This document shows positions 15,821 to 24,998 of a stretch of 50,841 nt of DNA, in pieces. The notes beneath the pieces are model-generated. The model was not told the DNA's origin, made no database searches, and was given only the letters and a program-made list of their open reading frames with translations. The position numbers were made by a program, and so were the translations under genes. Origin of the DNA: Alphaproteobacteria bacterium (GTDB taxonomy: Bacteria; Pseudomonadota; Alphaproteobacteria; JACAEB01); the NCBI GenBank assembly GCA_024236075.1, contig JACKLE010000012.1, positions 1 to 50,841 on the forward strand, in the 5' to 3' direction. Positions within the stretch are counted from its first letter, which is position 1. Each line of letters starts with the position of its first letter.

Positions 15821-16939
15821 ATGGCATCGATGTTTCTGCTCGCTCGTCGCGCCGGCGTTTCGGCGCTCATCGGCCTCGTCGCCCTCGCCGCGGCCACCCT
15901 GTCGCCGGCACGCGCCGTCGCGAGCCTCGACGGGTCGATCGATGCGCTCGCGAAGAGCTTTTCCGAGAAGACCGGAGTCGAGGACTTCAGCATTCTCCTG
16001 ATGCAGGACGAAACCGTGCTCTACCGGCACGATTTCGGCTCCTTCGATCGGAGCACGACAATTCCGATCGCGTCGGCGACGAAGTGGATCGTCGGCGCTG
16101 CCGTCATGACGCTCGTCGATCAGGGCAAGCTCTCGCTCGACGCGCCGATCAAGACCTATCTGCCGGAGCTCCCGGCGCCCTATGACGACCTCACCTTGCG
16201 CCAGCTCCTCTCCTATACGGCCGGGCTCGCCAATCTGCGGGAGGGCTTCGTCGAGTTTCGCCAGGATCGCACGATCTCGCTCGCCCAGTCGGTCGAGCTT
16301 CTGTCGAAGATGCCGCTGGTAGATCCTCCCGGCACGGCCTTTTCCTATGGCGGCGCGAACTTCCAGTTCGCCGGCGCGATCGTCGAGCGCGTGACGGGCA
16401 AGCGGTGGGCGGACTATGTCTCCGAGGTCCTCGCGAGGCCTCTCGGCATGAAGCCGCTCTACTGGAGCAATCCGCAGGCGCCCGTGCCGCCGGAGAAGGT
16501 GACCAACCCGATCCTGCAGGCCGGGATGTTCATCTCGGTGGATGCCTACCAGCCCTTCCTCACCATGATCGCGCAGAAGGGCGTCTACAAGGGCAAGCGC
16601 TATCTGAGCGAGGCCGCGATCGAGGAGATGGACACGCCCGTGACGCACGGGCTCGATATGAAATACGTGCCGCCGGGCGCCGGCGATCTCGCCATCGAAT
16701 ATGCGATCGCCCATTGGTGCGAGCGCGAATCGAAGAGCGGGCGCGGCTGCGCCCTGCCGACGAGCCCCGGCGCGTTCGGGGTCTATCCCTGGGTCGACCG
16801 GGAGCTGGGCCTTCACGGCATCATCTTCCTGCAGGATCAGCTCGAGCGGATCGCGAACGACGTGCGCCGCCTGCGCGATACGATCATCGGCATCGCGCTG
16901 ACGGCGGGCTATGGGGGGCCGCAAGACCCGGCTCAGTGA
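15821..16939 (+). CDS. secreted serine hydrolase, beta-lactamase family (hydrolase 3)
   Basis: A 372-residue exported enzyme, a close paralogue of hydrolase 1: runs such as GGANFQ, ERVTGKRW and KTYLPEL are shared. The signal peptide is MASMFLLARRAGVSALIGL onward, ending near ARAVA. Catalytic motifs are SATK (Ser85, Lys88), YGGAN (Tyr176) and SPGAFGVYPW (about residue 315). The Cys pair around HWCERESKSGRGC parallels that in hydrolase 1. The ATG at 15821 is preceded by GGGAG at 6 bases; an upstream in-frame ATG at 15722 lies inside the promoter and lacks such a site. The 3' end overlaps the end of convergent dnaE2 by 7 bases. Substrate unknown. Confidence 0.88.
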   Translation: MASMFLLARRAGVSALIGLVALAAATLSPARAVASLDGSIDALAKSFSEKTGVEDFSILLMQDETVLYRHDFGSFDRSTTIPIASATKWIVGAAVMTLVDQGKLSLDAPIKTYLPELPAPYDDLTLRQLLSYTAGLANLREGFVEFRQDRTISLAQSVELLSKMPLVDPPGTAFSYGGANFQFAGAIVERVTGKRWADYVSEVLARPLGMKPLYWSNPQAPVPPEKVTNPILQAGMFISVDAYQPFLTMIAQKGVYKGKRYLSEAAIEEMDTPVTHGLDMKYVPPGAGDLAIEYAIAHWCERESKSGRGCALPTSPGAFGVYPWVDRELGLHGIIFLQDQLERIANDVRRLRDTIIGIALTAGYGGPQDPAQ

Positions 16940-19900
16940 AAGTCCCGCGATTTCGGAATGACGCGCACGTCCCGCGGATGGCGGCCGCGCGTCTCGCCGG
17001 ATGTCGCTCGCGCGACCTCGTCGGCATGGGAGAGCGCCGGCCTCAGTCCGTCCCCGGAAAGGAGCGCGAGATCGCCCGTGAGATCGGCGAGCCGGCGCGC
17101 CACCACATGGATGATGTCCTCGTGGCGCTGCACCTCGCCGTCGATGCGGATGAGGCGCGCGCCCATGACGACCTTGCGGTTGGCCTCCATCGCCTTGGGC
17201 CAGACGACGATGTTGGCGATGCCCGTCTCGTCCTCGAGCGTCATGAAGACGACGCCGCTGGCGCTGCCCGGCCGCTGGCGCACCAGGACGACGCCGGCGA
17301 CGGAAACGCGCGCGCCGTGGCGGCAGTCCTTCAGCGCGGCGGCCGGCAGGATGCGACGCTCCGCATAGCGCGCGCGCAGGAAGCTCATGGGATGGGCCTT
17401 GAGGGAGAGGCGCAGGGTCTGATAGTCCGCCACCACATGCTCCGACAGCGCCATGAGCGGCAGGAGCACGTCCGCATCCTCCCCCTCGGCGGGCGCCGCG
17501 GCCGCCTCGAAGAGCGGCAGGGGTTCCGCATCCCTCAGCGCGCCGATCTCCCAGAGCGCCTGGCGGCGGTCGAGCCCGAGCGAGCGGAAGGCGTCGGCCG
17601 CCGCGAGCTTCCTTAGCTGCGCGATCGGAAGGCTCGCGCGGACATGGAGGTCCGCGACATCGCGAAAGGCGCCGGCCTTGCGCGCCGAAACGAGCGCCTC
17701 GGCGGGGGCCTCGCCGAGGCCGTCGATCTGGCGAAGCCCCAGGCGCAGCGCGAAGCCGCCATCCTCCCGCGCTTCGAGCGCATTGTCCCGAAGGCTGAAA
17801 TTGACGTCCGCCTCGCGGGCCTCGACGCCGTGCTCGCGCGCGTCGCGCACGATCTGCGCCGGGGCGTAGAAGCCCATGGGCTGGGAGTTGAGAAGAGCGC
17901 AGGCGAAGACGTCCGGGTAATGACATTTGAGCCAGGCCGAGACATAGACGAGATGGGCAAAGCTCGCCGCATGGCTTTCCGGGAAGCCGTATTCGCCGAA
18001 CCCCTTGATCTGGTCGAAGCAGCGCTTGGCGAAATCGGGATCGTAGCCGCGCGTGATCATGCGGCCAGTGAGGCGCGCCTCGAGGCTCGCGATCGTGCCG
18101 CGCCGGCGGAAGGTCGCCATGGCGTGGCGCAGCTCGTTCGCCTCGTCGGGCGTGAACCGCGCCGCCTCGATGGCGATGCGCATGGCCTGCTCCTGGAAGA
18201 GCGGCACGCCGAAGGTCTTTTCGAGCACGCGGCGTAGCTCGTCCGCATCCCCGTGCTCGGGCGAAGGAGAGGGGTACTCGACCTTCTCGAGCCCGTCGCG
18301 CCGGCGCAGATAGGGATGCACCATGTCGCCCTGGATGGGGCCGGGGCGCACGATCGCGACCTCGATGACGAGGTCGTAGAATTTTCGGGGCTTTAGGCGC
18401 GGCAGCATGTTGAGCTGGGCGCGGCTCTCGACCTGGAAGACGCCCACCGCGTCGGCCTTGCACAGCATGTCGTAGACGGAGGGATCCTCGCGCGGGAGGT
18501 TCGCGAGGGTGAGGTCGCGCCCGTAATGGTCCCTGATGAGATCGAAGCCCTTGCGGATGCAGGTGAGCATGCCGAGGCCGAGCACGTCGACCTTCAATAT
18601 GCCGAGCGCGTCGATGTCGTCCTTGTCCCATTCGATGAAGGTGCGCTCCTCCATCGCGGCATTGCCGACGGGCACGGTCTCGACGAGGGGGCCGCGCGTC
18701 AGGACGAAGCCGCCCACATGCTGGGAGAGGTGGCGCGGAAAGCCGAGAAGCTCCTCCGTGAGCGCGATGGTGCGGGCAAGACGCGGATCGGCGAGGTCGA
18801 GGCCCGCCTGGGCGACCTGCTCGGGCGTGAGGCTCGATCCCCAGGAGCCCCAGACGAGGCCCGCGAGCGCGGCGGTCACATCCTCCGTGAGCCCCATCGC
18901 CTTGCCGACCTCGCGCACGGCGCTCCTCTGCCGATAGCTGATGACGGTCGCGGCGATCCCGGCGCGGGTCCGGCCATAGCGGCGATAGATGTACTGGATC
19001 ACCTCCTCGCGCCGCTCGTGCTCGAAATCGACGTCGATGTCGGGCGGCTCGCCGCGCGCCTCGGAGACGAAGCGCTCGAAGAGGAGGTCGATCTCATCGG
19101 GGTTCACGGCCGTGATGCCGAGGCAGTAGCAGACGGCCGAGTTCGCCGCCGAGCCGCGGCCCTGGCAGAGAATGCCCTGGCCCTGCGCATACTGAACGAT
19201 GTCGTGGACGGTGAGGAAATAGGGCGCGTAGCCGAGCTTGGCGATGAGCGCGAGCTCGCGCGCGAGCGTCGCGCGGATCTTTTCCGGCAGGCCTTCCGGG
19301 TAGCGTCTCCCGGCCCCCGCCCAGGTGAGCTTCTCGAGCTGGCTCTGCGGCGTCTCGCCTTCCGGCACCGGCTCGTCGGGATATTCGTAGGCGAGCTCGT
19401 CGAGCGAGAAGGAGATTTTCTCCGCGATCTCGGCCGCGCGCGCGACCGCGTCTTCAAAGCCCTTGAAGAGGCGCGCCATCTCGGCCGCGCTTTTGAGATG
19501 GCGCTCGGCATTGGCCTCGAGGAGAAAGCCCGCCTCCGCGATGCGCGTCTTTTCCCGGATGCAGGTGAGAACGTCCTGCAGGGGACGGCGCGCGGGGTCG
19601 TGATAGAGGACGGCATTGGTCGCGACGAGCGGCGTGCGGGCCTCTTGCGCAAGCTGCGCGAGCCGCGCCATGCGCGCGCGGTCATCGCCGCGATAGAGGC
19701 GATGGGCAGCGAGAAAGACCGTGTCCGGAAAGTTGTCCGCAAGGCGCGCGAGGGTCTCTCGGAACGCGACGTCCGGCGCCTCCGGCGGAAGAGCGATGAG
19801 GATGTGGCCGGCGCAATGGGCGAGAAGCTCCTCGAAGGAAAAATCGCATTCGCCCTTCGCCGCGCGCATCTTGCCGAGCGAGAGGAGGCGCGAGAGCTGC

Positions 19901-20163
19901 CCGTAGGCGGTGCGGGTCTTGGGATAGGCGAGGAGGCGCGGGACCCTCGCGCGCGGAACGGCGCGCGCGCCGACGAGGAGGCGCAGGCCCTTCTTCCTCG
20001 CCGCGACATGGGCGCGCACGACGCCCGCGAGCGAATTGCGGTCGGCGAGCCCGAGGCGCGGCGAGGCCGAGGGCGCTCGCGCGCTCGACGAGCTCGTCGC
20101 CATGCGAGCCGCCGCGCAGGAAGCTGAAATTCGAGATCGCGTCAGCTCGGCGTAGGGGATCAT
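16933..20163 (-). CDS. dnaE2: error-prone DNA polymerase DnaE2 (ImuC), with a paired frameshift near the 5' end
   Basis: A 1076-residue C-family polymerase for SOS translesion synthesis, acting with ImuA and ImuB. It has a PHP domain (first about 270 residues), a polymerase core with catalytic acidic motif PPDIDVDFEHERREEV (about 375), helix-hairpin-helix and OB-fold parts, and an end in HPRDVRVIPKSRDFH typical of the family. Length is normal. Odd point: after MIPYAELT the frame reads out of register for about 29 codons. The expected NFSFLRGGSHGDELVERASAL is present in another frame, with one base missing near 20141 and one extra near 20056. The start (20163) lies 4 bases after the imuB stop. 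It is probably controlled by the SOS box before imuA. Confidence 0.92.
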   Translation of the reverse strand: MIPYAELTRSRISASCAAARMATSSSSARAPSASPRLGLADRNSLAGVVRAHVAARKKGLRLLVGARAVPRARVPRLLAYPKTRTAYGQLSRLLSLGKMRAAKGECDFSFEELLAHCAGHILIALPPEAPDVAFRETLARLADNFPDTVFLAAHRLYRGDDRARMARLAQLAQEARTPLVATNAVLYHDPARRPLQDVLTCIREKTRIAEAGFLLEANAERHLKSAAEMARLFKGFEDAVARAAEIAEKISFSLDELAYEYPDEPVPEGETPQSQLEKLTWAGAGRRYPEGLPEKIRATLARELALIAKLGYAPYFLTVHDIVQYAQGQGILCQGRGSAANSAVCYCLGITAVNPDEIDLLFERFVSEARGEPPDIDVDFEHERREEVIQYIYRRYGRTRAGIAATVISYRQRSAVREVGKAMGLTEDVTAALAGLVWGSWGSSLTPEQVAQAGLDLADPRLARTIALTEELLGFPRHLSQHVGGFVLTRGPLVETVPVGNAAMEERTFIEWDKDDIDALGILKVDVLGLGMLTCIRKGFDLIRDHYGRDLTLANLPREDPSVYDMLCKADAVGVFQVESRAQLNMLPRLKPRKFYDLVIEVAIVRPGPIQGDMVHPYLRRRDGLEKVEYPSPSPEHGDADELRRVLEKTFGVPLFQEQAMRIAIEAARFTPDEANELRHAMATFRRRGTIASLEARLTGRMITRGYDPDFAKRCFDQIKGFGEYGFPESHAASFAHLVYVSAWLKCHYPDVFACALLNSQPMGFYAPAQIVRDAREHGVEAREADVNFSLRDNALEAREDGGFALRLGLRQIDGLGEAPAEALVSARKAGAFRDVADLHVRASLPIAQLRKLAAADAFRSLGLDRRQALWEIGALRDAEPLPLFEAAAAPAEGEDADVLLPLMALSEHVVADYQTLRLSLKAHPMSFLRARYAERRILPAAALKDCRHGARVSVAGVVLVRQRPGSASGVVFMTLEDETGIANIVVWPKAMEANRKVVMGARLIRIDGEVQRHEDIIHVVARRLADLTGDLALLSGDGLRPALSHADEVARATSGETRGRHPRDVRVIPKSRDFH

Positions 20164-20167
20164 GGCC

Positions 20168-21757
20168 TCACCCGAACAGTCCGTGCACATACCAGCGCGG
20201 GCCTTCCGGGGCGCAAAGGCCCCTCGTAGAGCCCCTCGCGATAGACCCAGTAGCGCTGGCCGTGCGTGTCCTCGACCTCGTAATAGTCGCGCAGGGCCTC
20301 GCCCTCGCCGTCGCGCCACCATTCAGGGGCGATGCGCTCCAGCCGCGCGCGCCTCGCGCGCGCGCACGCACGAGGCGCCGCCAGGTGAAGCTCAAGGGCG
20401 GGCCGTCGGGGATCTCGGCGATGGCGGTCATGGGCTCAGGCCGCGCGAAGAGCGCGGAAGGGGCGATTTCGTCCGTCAGCAGATGGCCAGGCCGGGACGG
20501 CGGTCGCCGCGCAAGCGGACTTGCGCGCGCTCGGGCACATGGCTTTCCTGCGGGGCGAGCCGGACGACGGGTCTCGCCGGGCAGGCGGTTCGCAAGCCGG
20601 TCGACGAGGCGGGCGAGGGACTCGCGCGAGGGCGCCGCCTCCCCTTCGATCGCGGCCTGCGCGGGCGCAGCGCAGGCCCGTCTCGAGGGCGGCAAGGACG
20701 AAGCGCGTCGATGCCGAAGCTCGGATCGAGGCGCGCCAGATGCTCCTTGAAGAGGCGCGCGATGTGGGCGCGCTCGCGCGCTGAGGCGCGCGCGAGGCCG
20801 ATCTCCCAGGCTCTGCGCCGTGCCGTCCGTCGCGATGGGCGGTGAGCGCGAGGCGGCGCGCGCCGGCCGTCCTGCTCGAGGAGGCGGTCGAGCTCGCCGA
20901 GGAGGCGATCGAGTCCCCGTCTCGACCGCGAGGCTTTCGAGCGCGGGCTCCGGATAGAGAATCCGTATGCTGAAGAGAGGCAGCGGGCGGACGGGGACGA
21001 GCGGCGTCTCCTTGCGCCCGAAGGCCTCGTCGAGGCGGGCGAGCACATGCGCTCCTTGCGCGCGCGAGCGGAAGCGACGTTCGAGCGCGGCGCGCGGGAT
21101 CTCGCTCAGGGCGCCGATGGTCTTGAGGCCGAGACGCTCGAGGAGGAGCGCCGTCTCTCCGTCGAGGCGCAGGGCCCCGACGGGGAGGGGAGCGAGCCGC
21201 GCGCGCGTCTCGGCCGGCGGGGCGATGCGCGCCGCCGAATTCGCTCCGCGCACGAAGCGCGCGAGCGCCGCGGCGGCGAGCGGCGTTCCGGCGACGGCGA
21301 GGCGGCAGGTGAAGCCGGCTTTTTCCAGGCGGGCGGCGAGGTCGGCGAGAAGCCCGGCCTCGCCGCCGAAGAGATGGGCGCAGCCCGTGACGTCGAGGAA
21401 GAGCCCATCGGGATCGTCGCGCGCGACGAGGGGGCCGTAGCGCGAGGCCCAGAGCGCGAGCCGCGCGAGGAGGGCGGCATCCGCCGCCGCGTCGGCGGGC
21501 TCCGTCGCGAGGCGCGGACAGATGGCGCGCGCATCGGCGAGCGCCATGCCGGCCCGCACGCCCGCCAGCCTTGCCGCGCGGGTGAGGGCGGCGATGCGCT
21601 GTCCGTGCGCCTCGCTCGCGACGAGCGCGAAGGGCGCCTCCTCAGCCGCGGAATGCGACGAGGACGGAAGGCTCGGCGCCTTCGCGATCGAGGCGCGGGC
21701 GCGCCTCCATCTCTCGATCGCGAGCTCCGGCAGCCAGACGGAAAGAATGCGCTTCAT
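20168..21757 (-). pseudogene. imuB: imuB, Y-family polymerase-like protein, broken by many frameshifts in its C-terminal half
   Basis: ImuB is the sliding-clamp-binding, catalytically inactive Y-family partner of DnaE2. The start MKRILSVWLPELAIERWRR (ATG 21757) and the first about 280 residues are intact and canonical (RYGPLVARDDPDGLFLDVTG; LKTIGALSEIPRAALERRF). After EPALESLAVETG (about 20915) the conserved C-terminal sequence is scattered over all three frames: LDRLLGELDRLLEQDG, ALTAHRD, EIGLARASARERAHIARLF, LAALETGL, SLARLVDRLANRLPGE, VVRLAPQESHVPER, LFARPEPMTAIAEIPDGPP, APEWWRDGEGEALRDYYEVE and PEGPRWYVHGLFG, in the right order. That needs at least nine single-base-type shifts between 20210 and 20915. 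The residues themselves are not decayed, so sequencing error or very recent damage is likely. It overlaps imuA by 116 bases. Confidence 0.85.
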
Positions 21758-22457
21758 CGTCCCACGCCAGCTTCCATGTCCCCGGCCGCCCTCCGCGCGC
21801 GTGAAGAAGCTCGACCTCCCAGCGCCGCTCGCCCGACGCGCGCGGGTCGAGCGCATTGGGCCCGCTCGGCGCGGCGGCGATGCGCCAGCGCTGGCTCGCG
21901 GCCCTTGCGAGTCCCCCGCCTTGCGGGTCGAGGAGGAGGCAGGGCGTGCGCGTCTCGCCGGCTGCGAGCGCGAGACGCCGCGAGGCGGTGAGATCGGCCG
22001 GCGCGCCTTCCGCGACGACCGCGGCGAGCGCCCCCGAGCGCAGGCCCTCCTCGGCGGCCCATAGGATGTCCGTGCGCCGACGGGCGCAGAGCTTCACGAG
22101 GCGTCCGGGCGCGAGCGCGAAGGGCGCGAAGCCCGGCAGGTAGAGCGCGCCATATTCCTGCGCCGCCGCGGCCGTCTGGCACCAGAGGATGTCGCGCCGT
22201 GCCGATCCGGCCGGCAGGCGGGCGAGAAGCGCGAGCGAAAATCCCACCGCCGCGCCGGCATCGCGCGCGCCTGTCGCGGCAAGCTCGACAAGGCCGTCCC
22301 GCGGCAGGGCGCCGCCGGGCAGATGCGCCTCCAGCTCGGCGAGGCCGAGGCGCCAGGGCTCTTTCTCTTCTTTTTCCCGCAGGCCTTTCCCGCCGCGTCC
22401 CGTGCGCCGTTCGAGGCCCGCGATCGTCCGTCTGAGCTCCTGAAGCGAGACCGTCAT
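21642..22457 (-). CDS. imuA: ImuA, SOS mutagenesis cassette protein (RecA/SulA-like)
   Basis: A 271-residue protein of the ImuA family, which works with ImuB and DnaE2 in damage-induced mutagenesis. It opens MTVSLQELRRTIAGLERR, followed by LGLAELEAHLPGGALPRDGLVEL and a RecA-like core (DILWCQTAAAAQEYGALYLPG; LVKLCARRRTDILWAAEEGL). No clear Walker A is retained. ATG 22457 was chosen over a TTG 12 bases upstream. The 3' end overlaps imuB by 116 bases; translation is continuous in its own frame, and the frameshift cluster lies beyond it. A perfect SOS box lies 21 bases upstream. Confidence 0.85.
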   Translation of the reverse strand: MTVSLQELRRTIAGLERRTGRGGKGLREKEEKEPWRLGLAELEAHLPGGALPRDGLVELAATGARDAGAAVGFSLALLARLPAGSARRDILWCQTAAAAQEYGALYLPGFAPFALAPGRLVKLCARRRTDILWAAEEGLRSGALAAVVAEGAPADLTASRRLALAAGETRTPCLLLDPQGGGLARAASQRWRIAAAPSGPNALDPRASGERRWEVELLHARGGRPGTWKLAWDDEAHSFRLAAGARDREMEARPRLDREGAEPSVLVAFRG

Positions 22458-22477
22458 GCCGTCACCCAACGTCCAAT

Positions 22478-22492
22478 GTTCTTATTTTGTTC
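22478..22492 (-). promoter_or_regulatory. LexA (SOS) box of the imuA-imuB-dnaE2 operon
   Basis: GTTC-TTATTTT-GTTC is an exact match to the alphaproteobacterial LexA site GTTC-N7-GTTC, in an AT-rich patch 21 bases before the imuA start. It lies between imuA and the divergent IlvD-type gene (start 22603), so LexA could in principle touch both, but the imu operon is the usual target. Confidence 0.85.
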
Positions 22493-22602
22493 TCATAAAA
22501 GAGTCAAGGAGGCAAAGGCCGGGCATGGCTGCCGGACACCCCGCCCGGTACAACAGCCCGACACCGCAGACGAGCAAAGCGTCATCATCGGGAGCGCCGG
22601 CC

Positions 22603-24246
22603 ATGGGCCTCAAGGACAAGAGCACCATTCTCACCGACAGCAACAACCGCATCGCCAATGTCATCCGCAAAGGCCTTCTGCATGCGGTCGGTATCGAGGC
22701 AGACGATCTCCGGAAGAAGCCCCTCATCGCCATCGCCAACTCGCATTCCGAGCTGACGGCCGGCCACTCCCATCTCGCGACGCTCGGCCAGAAGGTGAAG
22801 GCGGGCATCCTCATGGCCGGCGGCCAGGCCGTGGAGTTCAACGTGCCCGCGCCCTGCGACGGCATGGGCATGGGCAATGACGGCATGCGCTACATCCTCG
22901 CCCAGCGCGACCTCATCGCCGACATCGTCGAGACCCATGTGCGCTCGCAGCGCTTCGACGCGGTGGTGATGATCGCGAGCTGCGACAAGATCAATCCCGG
23001 CATGATGATGGCGGCCGCGCGCCTCGATCTGCCTGCGATCTATCTTGCGGGCGGGCCCAATCTCTACGATGTGCGCCTCAAGGGAAAATTCGCGAACTCG
23101 ATCGAGGGCACCGACTACCAGGACAGGGACACCAAGCGCTCGACCATCTCCTGCGCCACCTGCGGCGCCTGCGAGGTGATGGGCACGGCGAACACCTTTC
23201 AGTGCCTCGCCGAGGTCATGGGCATCTGCCTGCCGGGCTCCTCCAACGTGCCGGCGGCCCATTCGGACAAGCTTCTCTACGCGCGCCTCACCGGCGAGCG
23301 CATCGTGGAGATGGTCCGCGAGGGGCTCAATTTCCGCCGTATCCTGACGAAGGAGGCGATGCTCAACGCGGTCAAGATGAACATGGCGATCGGCGGATCG
23401 ACGAACGCCATCCTGCATCTGCCCGCCATCGCGAAATCGGCGGACCTCGATCTGCCGCTCTCGGTCTTCGAGGAGGCGAGCCGCCAGGTCCCGACGCTGC
23501 TCGCCGTCGCGCCGAACGGGCCCTGGGGCATCGCCGATCTCTGGGCCGCCGGCGGAATGCCTGCCGTCATCAAGACCATGGCGTCCGATCTCGACCTCAA
23601 CTGCCTCACGGTCATGGGCCGTCCGCTGGCGGAGGTTGCCGAGGCGGCGCGCGTCCTCGATCCCCGCGTCATCCCGCCGCGCGACAAGCCGCATCGCAAG
23701 GACGGCGGCATCGCCGTGCTCACGGGCAATCTCGCGCCCGAGGGCGCGGTCATCAAGCAATCGGCGGTGAAGCCGGAGCTCCTGCGCTTCGAGGGGCCGG
23801 CCCGAATCTTCGAATCGGAGGATGCCGCGGTCGAGGCGATCGAGGGCGGGCGGATCGAGGACGGCGACGTGGTGGTGATGCGCTACATGGGCCCCAAGGG
23901 CGCACCCGGCATGCCGGAGATGCTCTCGATCACCTCCCTCATCAAGCACCACAACATCAATGCCGCGCTCGTCACCGACGGCCGCTTCTCCGGCGGCACG
24001 TCGGGCCCCTGCGTCGGGCATATCGCGCCCGAAGCCTATGCGGGCGGACCCATCGCGGCGCTTCAAGACGGCGACCGCATCCTCATCGACGTGCCGAACC
24101 GCGCGGTGAGCGTCGCGCTCGACGAGGCGACGCTCGCCCGCCGTCTTCAAGGCGTGGTGCGGGTCGAGAATCCCGTCCCGACCGGCTTCTTGCGCCTCTA
24201 CCGGAAATATGTGAGCTCTGCCTCGCGCGGCGCCATTCTCGAATAG
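22603..24246 (+). CDS. IlvD/Edd family dehydratase (dihydroxy-acid dehydratase-like)
   Basis: A 547-residue iron-sulphur dehydratase. Cluster-binding cysteines occur in PAPCDGMGMGNDGMR (early), ASCDKINPGMMMAA and SCATCGACEVMGTANTFQC. The C-terminal domain has the catalytic-serine region TDGRFSGGTSGPCVGHIAPEA and ends in a short RGAILE tail. Dihydroxy-acid dehydratase makes 2-keto acids for valine and isoleucine; paralogues dehydrate sugar acids, and sequence alone does not choose. No other ilv gene is nearby, which favours the paralogue reading somewhat. GGGAG lies 8 bases before ATG 22603; upstream in-frame starts would run into the SOS-box region. The ABC exporter genes follow on the same strand after 47 bases. 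Confidence 0.85.
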   Translation: MGLKDKSTILTDSNNRIANVIRKGLLHAVGIEADDLRKKPLIAIANSHSELTAGHSHLATLGQKVKAGILMAGGQAVEFNVPAPCDGMGMGNDGMRYILAQRDLIADIVETHVRSQRFDAVVMIASCDKINPGMMMAAARLDLPAIYLAGGPNLYDVRLKGKFANSIEGTDYQDRDTKRSTISCATCGACEVMGTANTFQCLAEVMGICLPGSSNVPAAHSDKLLYARLTGERIVEMVREGLNFRRILTKEAMLNAVKMNMAIGGSTNAILHLPAIAKSADLDLPLSVFEEASRQVPTLLAVAPNGPWGIADLWAAGGMPAVIKTMASDLDLNCLTVMGRPLAEVAEAARVLDPRVIPPRDKPHRKDGGIAVLTGNLAPEGAVIKQSAVKPELLRFEGPARIFESEDAAVEAIEGGRIEDGDVVVMRYMGPKGAPGMPEMLSITSLIKHHNINAALVTDGRFSGGTSGPCVGHIAPEAYAGGPIAALQDGDRILIDVPNRAVSVALDEATLARRLQGVVRVENPVPTGFLRLYRKYVSSASRGAILE

Positions 24247-24293
24247 GCCGGGGCCGTGGACCGACTGCTCCGTTCCTGGCGGGAAGGCAAGCC

Positions 24294-24998
24294 GTGCCGG
24301 CCGAATTCGAGATTCGCGGCCTGAAAAAGGTCTATCGCACCGGCGAGGTGGAGGTGCACGCGCTGCGCGGCATCGACCTCGACCTCGCGCGGGGCGAGCT
24401 CGTGGTTCTCCTCGGCCCCTCGGGCAGCGGCAAGTCGACCTTCCTCAACATCGTCGGCGGGCTGGACACGGCTAGCGAGGGAACCGTGCTCTTTCAGGGT
24501 CAGGATCTGACGCATGCCCGCGAGCGCGACCTCACGCGCTATCGCCGCGACAATGTCGGCTTCGTCTTCCAGTTCTACAACCTTCTGCCCAGCCTGACGG
24601 CGCTCGAGAACGTCCGCCTCGTGACGGATATCGCGTCCTCGCCGCTCGATCCGCGCGAGGCCCTGAAGCTCGTGCGCCTCGAAGACCGCATGCATCATTT
24701 TCCGGCGCAGCTCTCGGGAGGCGAGCAGCAGCGCGTCGCGATCGCCCGCGCCATCGCCAAGCGCCCGAAGGTGCTGCTCTGCGACGAGCCGACGGGCGCG
24801 CTCGACTCGGCGACCGGGTCGGTCGTGCTCTCGGCCATCGCCCGCGCGAATGCCGAGCTCGGCGCGACGACGGCCGTCATCACCCACAACGCATCCATCG
24901 CGCAGATGGGAGACCGCGTCGTCCATTTCGCCGACGGCGCGATCTCGCGCATCGTCGCCGTGGAGCGCAAGGTCGCGCCCGAGGAGATCAGCTGGTGA
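24294..24998 (+). CDS. ABC exporter ATPase, MacB/LolD/DevA type
   Basis: A 234-residue ATPase with Walker A GPSGSGKS, Q-loop FVFQFYNLLPSL (the FYNLLP form is typical of MacB/LolD/DevA ATPases), signature LSGGEQQRV and Walker B VLLCDEPTGALD. It would power the FtsX-type permease encoded next. The start is GTG 24294, supported by GGGAAGG ending 6 bases upstream. The stop overlaps the next start (GTGA, 24995-24998), so the two are translationally coupled. Confidence 0.92.
   Translation: MPAEFEIRGLKKVYRTGEVEVHALRGIDLDLARGELVVLLGPSGSGKSTFLNIVGGLDTASEGTVLFQGQDLTHARERDLTRYRRDNVGFVFQFYNLLPSLTALENVRLVTDIASSPLDPREALKLVRLEDRMHHFPAQLSGGEQQRVAIARAIAKRPKVLLCDEPTGALDSATGSVVLSAIARANAELGATTAVITHNASIAQMGDRVVHFADGAISRIVAVERKVAPEEISW

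Noticed and set aside
15548..18631. 1027-codon minus-strand open frame
   Set aside because: It lies antisense to the hydrolase genes and out of frame with dnaE2, with low-complexity sequence and no domain.
20163..20322. N-terminal extension of DnaE2 upstream of 20163
   Set aside because: It is the frame-shifted 3' end of imuB. The canonical MIPYAEL start lies at 20163, 4 bases after the imuB stop.
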